Source of the DNA: Homalodisca vitripennis
Lineage: Eukaryota; Arthropoda; Insecta; Hemiptera; Cicadellidae
NCBI RefSeq assembly: GCF_021130785.1
Contig: NC_060214.1
Coordinates: forward strand, 2,197,001-2,261,000
Direction: 5' to 3'
DNA: 64,000 nucleotides
Shown: in pieces, positions 12,666 to 23,400 of the stretch
How positions within the stretch are numbered: position 1 is the first letter of the stretch
Layout: the number at the start of each line of letters is the position of its first letter
Notes under the pieces: generated by a model
What the model was told of the DNA's origin: nothing
What the model saw: only the letters and a program-made list of their open reading frames with translations
Databases searched by the model: none
Translations under genes and position numbers: made by a program

Positions 12666-12922
12666 CTTCATCTCTACTGATAATTTCCAAAGATGTAAAT
12701 AGTAGTACCCTGGTACCCTACTGAGTTGATCGTACATAGCATGTAGAGTAAGCACTTGTATTTTTTTTGCACCAGAAAGTTGGCAGTGTTGAGAATATGG
12801 ACGACGGCTGAAGATGAGAAAGCCAGTAGAAGACAAGAGACAGCCTCCCCGGCAACTGAAGTTGCTTAGTTCCTGCCCGTCAAGGGCCACTTTTTGTACC
12901 TTTCTCCAATAAAATTTGGAAA
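12666..12922 (-). CDS. Candidate VPS8 C-terminal exon (tentative)
   Basis: An 85-codon open block on the gene strand with an acceptor (AAGTGTTGCAG) and a strong donor (GATGAAG/GTAAGG). It starts in a phase needing one extra base, exactly what is supplied if any RING-exon copy is spliced at CCAG/GTTAAC instead of running to its TAA. Its end contains MYDQLSRVPG...WKLSVE, which recalls the conserved FDQL-R...LTEL segment at the VPS8 C-terminus of other animals. The rest has no match I recognise, and internal pyrimidine tracts leave the true start open. It may be chance, or may start at another acceptor. Confidence 0.35.
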
Positions 12923-13016
12923 CTGCAACACTTTTGTTTCTTCTAACACACATCACATAGATTCTAAAAGTTACATACAACAGTTTTACATACATGTGTT
13001 TTAATACTAAACAAAA

Positions 13017-13316
13017 CACATGAAAAGTTAGATCCACGTAGAATGTGTGATGAACAGGAGACTGGTGAACACCTGCTCTTTGATTGTCCTGCAATAGCAA
13101 GGGAGCGGTATGCCATCTTTGGTAGTTTGGACAAGGGTGGCGAATTTCCCCAAGAGAACCTGATTGGTTGTTTTCGGCGGTTTATGTAACTGCTGAAATC
13201 ATAGACTGGTAGGCCTCATGGCGTGCTTCTGGGGTGCGCAAAAGGCCCTTGAGGCTTAAGTGCATGGCAATAGGCCGGCCCATAGAAGAAGAAAAACAAA
13301 ATCACATGAAAAGTTA
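13017..13316 (+). mobile_element. 5'-truncated RNase H-type non-LTR insertion with target duplication
   Basis: The sequence 13031-13302 matches the last part of the element at 41605-42227 (same CTGCTCTTTGATTGYCC, ATGCCATCTTTGGTAG and TTTTCGGCGGTTT words). It is flanked by a perfect 14-bp direct repeat, CACATGAAAAGTTA, at 13017-13030 and 13303-13316. The encoded end reads [24 protein letters not shown], the CCHC-type tail of such elements. Confidence 0.88.
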
Positions 13317-13832
13317 AAAGTATTATGGAAAAGACAGGAAAATCAAATATTATGGGAAATCATGATGAAAGCGTCGTCTTATCGTTGGTTTTAAGTATTT
13401 TAAAAACACGTTAAATGGCAGTAAATTTTACTAAGGGCTAATTAAATGGCATGAAATTGGTTTTATATTAAAACAAAATTTAAGGACTGGTTTGAGATTG
13501 GGTACTTGGGGTTTAGTTTTATTTAATAAGGAACTGAATAAAAAACTTCCTGAAGGTTAGAAGGATATTCTTATTCTTTATAAATTGGGTTTCCAATCTG
13601 GTAAAGATAAGCCTGCTCTTCCTATCTCACGTTAAAACCTTTCTTTTTGTCCTTTTTAATCATAAAAACAATTGATGTAACACTTGTTTAAAATGATTTT
13701 ACATTTGTAAATAGTTAAAAATGCCACTAACAAAAAACTACATGAAATAGGTTAGTATACTTAGCGAACTTACATTAATTATGGGGAAATAAGCCTGTTA
13801 ATGCAGCTAGGGAGTATCCACAATTTACTTAC

Positions 13833-14050
13833 CTTACAGGCAGAAAGATTCCATGTGGTCCTTGGCCAACAATGAGTAGTAGCCTACTGCTCATCTGGAG
13901 TGCAGGGGGAAGTCACAATCTCAATCTGACCGGCCGCTGTGGTTAGTAGGCTTATACTTACTCCCCTCTGCCGCTCTTCCCCCCTCATTACCAGCCGTGG
14001 TTCCCCTCTCACGCCTAGGAGACCACATGGAATCGCTCGGCCTGTACAAG
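13833..14050. mobile_element. MITE-like element with ~28-bp inverted ends and GC-rich core
   Basis: Left end CTTACAGGCAGAAAGATTCC...ATGTGGTC matches the reverse complement of the right end (GACCACATGG...CCTGTACAAG) with few differences. The interior (CGGCCGCTGTGG, CCCCTCTGCCGCTC) is strikingly GC-rich against the AT-rich flanks. No coding potential was seen. Confidence 0.65.
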
Positions 14051-14170
14051 GCTGTCGCTTACTTCTTTAGTGCGATAATTAATCATTAGTTTAGTAGAAT
14101 GTAGCTTATCAGTCCAGAAGGTGAAAGTTAATTTGCACTGTATAAGCACACAACCTTGTTTTTCTTGAAA

Positions 14171-14610
14171 CCAATAGAGAAATTTCCCCTAAAAAAGAAA
14201 TTGATCGTCATATACGGTACTTTTTATGGAGGTCAAAACAAGAGAGTATCAAAAGGGTTAAAATTATGAAACAATGATTTTTTTTTCCAGATTAGTTTTT
14301 TTTAGCCCCAACCACCACAACATGTGTGTGTATTGTTTATGCGTTTTTTCTAGACACATAAACATAATTTATCATCTTCAGATAACTAGATAAAAAGATT
14401 TAAAAGTCACCATTTTAACTGTATATAATTAACATTTATTTACATGTCTGACGATTGCTTTTAAATATTTCAAGCTAAAATAAATGTAATCTGAGAAAAA
14501 AAAATTATCGTTTCACATTTTCAACACTTTTGATACTCTCTTGTTTCAGCCTCAATCAGAACTAGAGCGGAGGGAATCAATTTCTTTCTCAAGAGGAATT
14601 CCTCTATTGA
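14171..14610. mobile_element. Foldback element with ~95-bp inverted repeats
   Basis: Left arm (CCAATAGAGAAATT..., AAGAAATTGAT, CAAGAGAGTATCAAAAG) is repeated inverted at 14515-14610 (CTTTTGATACTCTCTTG, ATCAATTTCTTTC, AATTCCTCTATTGA). A diverged half copy lies at 25727-25805 (AAGAAAGAAATCAAA, GGTATCAATGG). Confidence 0.75.
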
Positions 14611-16919
14611 GTTTACGACAAACCAGGTTGCGAGCTAATACAGCGGATATTGGCTCTCAACTCCTTGACTATAGTCATGACGTAGTCTCAAATGAGAAAA
14701 GTGTAAAGATAATACACTCCTAGTTAATGGTTAACCAGGTGGTTAAAGCAAAACAATGTAAAATGTTTTACACAATTGCAGCACATTACATGTTTATTGA
14801 CAACTAAAACTGTGTTTTTTCACAAGAAAATATAGACACACATATCCCAGTCGTTCTGCAAACTGACTTCTCATATGAAAGCTATTGGTGAAGTTTGAAG
14901 ATTAACATTCATGTTAAACATTTTTGTAATATACTACTACTACTATACACTTTAAATAAATGGTTAAACTTAATTTGTATTCTGATGATTATAGCTAGAA
15001 ATAATAAATAACTCAGTATAATAAAAATGTGAACTTTAATGATGATAAATTAATTGACATACAGGTTTGAAGATGGAGGATACAATAATGGTAAATTTTT
15101 AAATACAGTTCTTAAATTTTAGGGCAGGGTGGTCGTGCTGGCTTAATGAAATAGAAATATTAGGTATTGTTTTTAATAAAAGATATTGTAGTTTTGAAAA
15201 ATTTTGTTAAATTTTAATTATATTAATTTTGAATTGTTAACCAAATTGAATGTTCCGGGGTTTTATGTTCTTCCAATGGATCACTGTTAAATTTAAAAAG
15301 GAATTTTCTCACCCAATGTCTGTCTTCTGCTTCTCTGTACTTCAGTGATAATATGAATTTAATAAATTAACCTTTCTTTTGAACCAAATACTGCTGAATA
15401 AAATGTAACCAGTTTCTTTATTTAAAATAATAATCTTGCTTCACTTCTTCTATATCCCTCTCTCCTCTAAACTTTTAAACCTCTGCTCTCTTCACTCAAT
15501 AATCATCCCTGCACACTGTATCACTGACTTTAGTTTATAACTTTTGAGTTTTATATGTAATAAGGTGAATTTTGATTAATTTTGATATATTTAATTTTTT
15601 TATTTATTATTGTTTGTATTAAAATTTGAGACAATTTATAATTAATTATTCCTTAATTATTTAATTATTATTACTAATAAATTTCAAAATTAAATTAAAT
15701 ATTGAAATGAATATGAGACGGGTGTATGAAATGAGTCATTACAACATCAACGTTTTGCTTATAAAATGAAAGGATTAATCCAAACAACAAAAATATGATA
15801 TTCAAAATAACACCTAGGATGAAAATCTAAAAGCTTTGATTAAATGACAAACAAATAAAATTTTCTGTGAAATTATTAATTCTTTGTTTGAAGTTTGTTT
15901 ATTCCTAACTTATGCGGGTCAAATGCCCTGTTAGGTTAGTTATCCACTTGAGGAAGAGATCAGACTACAGATCTCAAAAGTGTTTCTGATTTTTTTGTAT
16001 CACTGAACGATGGCAATGTTCGGAAAAATTCTGTTTCCTTGAACGTAATTTATGTTAACAACAAAAATTCACAGAACTCATTAAAGGTTTAATGTTATAA
16101 GGAGTAAAATGCAATAATGACACGGTTCACTTATAAAAGTAATTTGTGAAAACAGAAAAATCAGGAGGAGCCACGCAGCAAGGGCTTATGAAACACGTGC
16201 CAAAGCCTGTCTCGGAGAAATCACTTAAGCTGGTTTATTCATTGTATTTTGAAATAAAGTAATTTTCCTTCTCTTATATTAGTGTCTGTGTTATCCTAGT
16301 ATGGTTTTATGGGAGTACAGTTCTATCAAAAGCAGAAATCATACAGCTCTCAAACTTTATAATATTTTACATATCTGTTGATTTTTGAAAAACCAATGTT
16401 CCCTCAAAGTTAAAACTCTGGCATCGAAAAAAAAGTCAGATAAGTCTCTGAATTATTTTTTTTTTCCATTCTTGTAGTTAAGTAGGATGGAAAAGCATAC
16501 AAAACATTAACTTTGACACCATTTACATGTTGTTAGAAACAAAAAATTCATTTTTATTTAAAATCAATAAAGAAGAACAGTTTTTTCTCTTTTTTCTTGT
16601 TAAGAGAGATATTTTCTTTGAAGAAGTGATAAGGTGATCACCTTTTAGCTTAATTTGCTCGTCCTCATGAGTCATTGGTATAATATAACGTAATGTAAAC
16701 AAAATAATTTTCTTTTTTGTCTGGTTCTAGGTGTAACATTTTTTTAATAAAACTGTATATTTTAAGAAACACTTAGTTGTCAGAATTACAAAAATTGTTG
16801 TAAAATAAATGATTTTTAATTTTCTAACTTTTTTTCTTGCAGATAAACAAGAAATAAGATTATTTTAAGCTGATGTGCTCTCCTTTATAAAATTATTTTT
16901 GTTTGAAGTTTGTTTTTTG
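14611..16919. other. Region downstream of the VPS8 stop, no gene seen
   Basis: Very AT-rich. Apart from the half MITE at 15935 nothing is recognised. If the exon at 12666-12922 is real, this is intron. Confidence 0.5.
15935..16045. mobile_element. Half copy of the CTGAAGAAGAGATC foldback family
   Basis: Contains AGGAAGAGATCAGACTACAG, GATCTCAAAAGTG and a terminal CGATGGCAATGTTCGG, matching the right half of 16920-17170. Confidence 0.65.
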
Positions 16920-17170
16920 ACGATGGAAGGATTGTGAATAAAACCGGATTTTTCAAAGACATTTACCATTGTTCAGTGATACAAAAAGTCAGTAACACTA
17001 TGTTTCCAGATCTGCAATCTGATCTCTTCTTCTAGATTGTAACTATGTATTAGATTAGTTATTTATCTAAAGAAGAGATCAGATTGCATATCTCAAAACG
17101 TAGTGTTACTGATTTCTTGTATCATTGAACGATGGCAAATGTCGAGAAAAATCCTGTTTCCTTCATCAAA
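16920..17170. mobile_element. Foldback MITE with hammerhead-like centre
   Basis: Arms: ACATTTACCATTGTTCAGTG...CAGTAACACTATG on the left, and CGTAGTGTTACTG...CATTGAACGATGGCAAATGT on the right. The centre holds AAAGAAGAGATCAGATTGCA followed by TATCTCAAAACG, which folds into a short GAGAT/ATCTC stem. Confidence 0.75.
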
Positions 17171-17393
17171 ATATTACCATTTCAAGCTTTAAAACATTAT
17201 TGCTGTATTGCATCATTGTATTGAGAAGTTCCCAAAAGACTGCTTTAAATCATCCAAAGGCATTTTCTAGGGTAAGTGTGTAAAAATACAAATAATTTTT
17301 CGTATAAAACGTATAATAGATAACTAATAAATTAAACAGGTAACAATAAATAACAAATATATTGTGAAGAGTAGTGACAGATAATATCTTTGG

Positions 17394-17475
17394 TTAACCT
17401 GGAACTTCAGGTTTATAGCACTCATTACAATGACTTGGAGAGGCCAAACAGTCTACGTGGAATATGTGCCCACAT
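17394..17475 (-). CDS. VPS8: VPS8 RING exon, copy 1 (last in transcription)
   Basis: Same protein as copy 2. Downstream of it the sequence loses similarity, so if the TAA is the true stop this copy lies closest to the polyadenylation region. Its acceptor is TATTGTTACAG. Confidence 0.75.
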
Positions 17476-20400
17476 CTGTAACAATAACAAATAGATTGTG
17501 TCAAGTAGTGACGAGATAATATCATTGGTTAACCTGGAACTTCAGGTTTATAGCACTCATTACAATGACTCGGAGAGGCCAAACAGTCTACGTGGAATAT
17601 GTGCCCACATCTGTAACAATAACAAATAGATTGTGTCAAGTAGTGACGAGATAATATCATTGGTTAACCTGGAACTTCAGGTTTATAGCACTCATTATAA
17701 TGACTCGGAGAGGCCAAACAGTCTACGTGGAATATGTGCCCACATCTGTAACAATAACAAATAGATTGTGTCAAGTAGTGACGAGATAATATCATTGGTT
17801 AACCTGGAAATTCAGTTTTATAGCACTCATTACAATGACTCGGAGAGACCAAACAGTCTACGTGGAATATGTGACCACATCTGTAACAATAACAAATAGA
17901 TTGTGTCAAGTAGTGACGAGATAATATCATTGGTTAACCTGGAACTTCAGGTTTATAGCACAAACTACAATGACTCGGAGAGGCCAAACAGTCTACGTGG
18001 AATGTGTTCCCACATCTGTAACAATAAACAACAACTAGATGAGTAGAGTAGTGACGAGATAATATCTTTGGTTAACCTGGAACTTCATGTTTATAGCACA
18101 AACTACAATGACTCGGAGAGGCCAAACAGTCTACGTGTAATATGTGCCCACATCTGTAACAATAAACAACAACTAGATGTGTGGAGTAGTGACGTGATAT
18201 TATCTTTGTTTAATTCTGTTTAATCATATCAAATAAAAATTTGATTAAATAATGCAATACAGAGAGCAAATAATGTTTGTACAATTGAAATACATTTTAT
18301 AAATATTAAAAATATTTCTTATAAAATTTAATTATGATAATTTTATATCTACTATGTCAATGCTATACAACTTTGATGTCTTGTACCATTAATTTTGCCT
18401 CTCATCACTAAATTTAAAAAAATATTAATATATAATTTTAACTATAGAGAGTAGCATTAAAAGTACTACCATTCACCATGATAAAGCTGAATTGGTGAAA
18501 AATCTGTTCTAAATAATTTATTGAATCTACTATAGTGGAGGTACTGTAAAATCCACGAGAAATCTAACCTGTTTCATTAATACATGATAGATATTTTAAT
18601 AATAATAATACAGTGATTATAAAGTAACAAGTGGACAAGTTGTATAAAATTATACTTAATTTAAAATTACTGCAAATCTAATAAATTTCTTGTGTAAATT
18701 AATATAAGGTCTTTATTTAGCAAGCGTCCATCAGTACAAAAACTGTTTTTCATGAAAACTCTTGTCAGTCATATAGAATACATGGAGAACAATAACGTAA
18801 ACCATAAAATAAACGTAAAACACTAAACTATAAAAACTAAACTAACCTGATGCATATGCATGGGTCAGGCAAACACCACCTTCACACTCCCCTTAAATTT
18901 CTTACAGCTATAACTTTTTAAAGTGGGTGGCAAAGCATTGTATTTCTTTGGTCCAAAGTAACTAAAACCCTTTTTCCCCGTTTCCAGCTTTGTCTTTGGT
19001 AGGTGCAATAGGCTGTTCTGACGGGTACTACGCACATTAATTTCTTGCCTGAATACCAGCTTGTGTAGTGACATGTATGGTACTTGTTATTAAGGATCCG
19101 GCAAGTTCTTTTTAAAATTGTGCCACTATTTGTCTGTCTGTCTATACGATAACTCTTGATAAAATGTCCTAGACTATTGGAACCTTGTACGTAGGTTACT
19201 CATGATCAAAGAAAGAACCATATTGATTTTGGAGGAAAATGTCAAAGAGTGGCAAAGTTAGTCTAGAAAATGTCACTAATGCGGAAGAAAGTTAGTCAAT
19301 TCAGTAAAGAATTTCTTTATATTCTGTCGGGTCGTTTGGTACTATAATGCATCGGTTTATTACAAAATTCTGATATTGGGCGGTTTTTCAAATCAGAAAA
19401 ATACAAAAGTCACTCATGGCCTTCAAACTGCACACAAAATGTCCGACTGTGGTGTAGAGGTTACCTGAAGAGATGCAGGGTGGAATGCAGCGTGTACTGG
19501 CATGTCGAACAGCTAGATGGTACCAGCTGACCCCTCCGCGAGTCTTGCAGGACTTTCTGCAGCTGACTGTGCAAGTCCTGGTACTGCAGCTGGACCGTCG
19601 TCCGCAACATCGCCTTCTCGTGTACGCACTTTTCGAACAGTCCTGCACAACAATAGCACTCTTCAGCGGATGCTAATTTTAAGAGTACATAGACACACCC
19701 CTTTGAAGTAATTGATGGCATTCAGTGAAGTTACACATATACAACTTTTTATTGATGGAAGAGCTCTTTTTATTGGAAAAAACTACTGCAGTAAAAAAAT
19801 CCACAATTGCGCTATCATTTTTAAATGACTTCTAAAGCCGATAAGAGCCCATTGATCAAATTAAGTTAGAAAGTGATATAATAGACTTGTTTAGAAATAA
19901 GAATAACACACAAATATTAAAATCAATTTATGATCATATTTTCTAACCAATGATGAAAAGCCATAGTATAACACTAGCTATACATAAAATGCTGACCAGT
20001 TTTACTGAAAAGTGTAAGTATATAGGAAAAGAGATTTGAATTTCAAATCACTCAATTACCCGATTGAGTCAAACTTTCGAGTCGAACAGCAGCTTTCAAA
20101 CAGAAACATTTTGTTATATCAAAGGCATTTTATTCGACTGATGAGTTCTTGATGGGCCGCTGGTATGAAAATATTTGAAATTAACAACAACCACGAAACC
20201 CCTGGTTCTGATACATACAAGAATTGTATTGTATTGTATGTATTTACCTTGACAAACATCATTTATCTGATGTAGTTATGTATTTTATATAGTTATGTTG
20301 GCGCATGCCATGCAATATTGTAATTGTTTAACGCAATAAAGAATATTATTATTATTAAAAATATTGTTAGCCTGTAGAAAGGGTATGAAGTCAAATTGTT

Positions 20401-23400
20401 AAATTAGTTATCTTGAAGATATCAGTCTGATACTGCTTGAACAGCACAAATTTAGTTCTTTTATCACTGATTCTGTAAATAGTTTAAATCGTTGAGTATC
20501 ATACATTTAAACAGCGAAACACGTCTTCTTTTATAATGTCTGTGATCATCTTACATAGTAATAATCACTAACAGTATGAAAAAATGCACAATCTTTAACT
20601 GAGTACACTGAAACACAGAGGGACAGCTGAATCTGCTGTCTATCTAGACGAACCAGCTTCATTATGCAGAGTATCTACTCCTTTGCTCAAACTTGGTTTC
20701 CCAAAAAAGCCATGGTCATAGCACAGGGATGGTATCTTTATACCTTAGCTGCTAATACAAATGGTTTTAACTTCACCTGATGAAATAAAATAATTATCTA
20801 TTCACTGAAAACCTACCATTAAAAAAGTGATACATCCATTTTTAGGGATTTTTTTAGGAATTTTATCAATGCCAATGACATTTTTAAATGTTTATTCTAA
20901 CAATTTTCAAGGGAAACAGTTCACAGCATTTATAAATTTTGGGTCACCTCCTTGGGAATTGAGCCCGAGGTTGGAGACCAGCAACGTTACTTCTAGGTTT
21001 TGTTGGTCTACTTTAAGTTCCCACCGGTTTTTTTTTTTTTTACTAGTCTGTAGCCAGTATCAAGAGACCTTGTGAGTACTTGTTTAAAATGAAAGAAAGA
21101 ATAACTGGATTTCGGACATTAGCAATAGTTATATTTTTCTAACATACGATGGTAGCAGGTAACTGGTGAGTATTTACCCATGATGAGAGGCCGCAACTGG
21201 CCCAGAGTGCCGTTGGTGTGCTCCAGCAGCAGGTGTAACTCTGAGGCCAGGTTCAGATCCGTGTTACTCAGCACCTGCCTCAGCATCTCTATCAGCAACA
21301 TCAAAATACAAGGAATGCATAGATAAGTAACGCACTGACAAAACACTTTTTCAATTCACTTAACTCTTACAAACAAATGAGATGAGACTAACTAAAACAA
21401 GCCACTAAGTCAAGTTAACAAACTAAATAAAGTTAAACTGGTCAAAAATACATGGAATGACATCATTCTACTATTGAGAATATAAAAAAAGCTAACAACT
21501 CATGAGTAGGGGTGTATGACCAATTTTGTAACTCTTTTGTACCGTACCCTATTTATTAATGTATAGGCAATTCAAAATTGAGATTAATACATTGAAAACT
21601 GTACTGTGTTAACTCATGGTGAGAGTTAAGTTTGAGTAAGCACTGAAGATGGGAGAGCCATGATTTACGAGGGTGTAGTTTTCTTGGCTTGCTTAATTGT
21701 TGCTCACGTGTGAAACGGACTTTACGACATTGTCACGACAACGATGCTTATTGATTCATTTAACCGCAATTTGTAGAAATTTTCACGGTTTTCACATTAA
21801 ATTCACGGTGAACGAGATTCACGGCTAAATTTTGCGGAGCCAGAATTTATGAGGGTCCATGACATTGTTCCAACCCGACCAACTTTTGCATCTGAGATTC
21901 TAGCGGTTCTCCCTAGACCCTATGATATAATTTCACTGTACTGCATAACTCACCGTGAGAGTTGAGCTTGAGCAAACACTGCAGAAGAGGGAGCCAGGAT
22001 TTACGAGGGTCCATGACGTTGTTCCCTCGGTGTGCCAACCCAACCAACTCTTGCATCTGAGATTCTAGCGGTTCTCCCTGAAAAGTGAAGGCAAGTTTCT
22101 CACTATTACAACTAATTACGCAACTATCCATTATCATCGTATATCCTTAAAGTTTATATTTAACTGTAGTTACAATTACAATTTTAATAATTAATTATCC
22201 ATTTCAAACAATTGACACTATTCAATTTACAAAATGTGCAAACATAAATAAAAATTACTGTCTAGTATAAAAGTGGATGCATTTAACATTTTCACTGTCA
22301 AAAACCTCATTTGACGTTGCGCATGGAATTCTATAGACTGCCGCCGACTTTTACAGTAATAAAAATGCATTTAAACGTATTAGGACTTCATCATTGATAG
22401 TCATTCGCTATTTTCCTGTTTATATTCTTACTCTATGGATTTATGATCTATGAAATGTTGTTGGCAGTCATCTGGAATATTGGGAAAAAGTGGTTTGTTT
22501 ACAAACTCATCGTTGTGTCGGTTGTTTGTTGTCATTCTGCTATTGTTCTGCTAATTCCTTGTCTGCATTGCTATTGTTTTGCTTGCTATTTACTTTAGTT
22601 TAGATTGTTTTGTAACTAAATAGTCATGATAGTATTAAAGACAATAAAGTGCTAGAAGAATACTCAAAATTTCACGTAACAGTGAAAGTGATGTTTTTTT
22701 CCAAGATAACACAGATAATGATCCTAATTTTACTACTGATGGACTTTTTGACATTGTTTTTTTTTTTTTTTTTACTCAAATAACAAATATAAGCAAAAGA
22801 GTAATAAAAATGTTATTCTTGTGTTTTATAAGTAATTGATTTATTACAGAATTTTACAGTTTATTGTTTATTTTCAGCTTCAGATGAAGATTTTGATGAT
22901 GGCCCTGAAAAAAGTGGGTTAGGCCTCCACACAATAAAAATTTTTAATATAAGTGGATTTCAATTATAAGTATGTGTCGCTGTAGGGACAGTAATGACAA
23001 TGCTGACTACAGCAAATAATAATGAGAAACATGTTATAGACTAGTGACATGGTGATGTTTTATTTTGTACAAAAAAACATTATGTTTCAAAATTTTAAAA
23101 AAAGACATTAAGTTTGAAAATATTTATGCATGCGCATTTGTGTAGAAAGAGAAAGAACTCAGCTTTAAAAAAATGTAAGTCCCATGAGTTTCTTATAATT
23201 GGTTAAAAAATTATATATATTTTAAAATCATTAAAAAATGGGTGGCAGTGTAGAAAGTTGTCAAAATTAGGAGGTGGCAGTGAAAGTGTTAAAATTTATT
23301 TAGTCTAATGATATCTTGTGAAAAATTAATAAATTTACAGCTTTAACTTTCTTCTATTTCTTCCGCATAAGACATGATACCCTTAAGAGTAATTCCATAC

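Larger units (their letters stand above)
17360..18205 (-). repeat. Six-copy 135-bp tandem array of the RING exon
   Basis: The GGTTAACCT anchor recurs at 17392, 17527, 17662, 17797, 17932 and 18070, giving four intervals of exactly 135 bp and one of 138. Each unit is one exon plus a 58-61 bp spacer, close to a minimal insect intron. Copies 5 and 6 share AGTTTG in place of AATGAG and a longer AACAACAACTAGAT spacer, suggesting they are the older pair. Confidence 0.97.

Noticed and set aside
13820..13960. U1 snRNA-like start (ACTTACCT followed by GGCAG...AGAT.CCATG)
   Set aside because: Similarity fades after about 30 nt, no Sm site or stem-loops follow, and the segment is explained by the inverted ends of a MITE-like element.
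21905..21917. Use of the decayed exon k copy as an alternative exon
   Set aside because: It lacks a polypyrimidine tract and AG at the right place, and its two halves are out of order and frameshifted.
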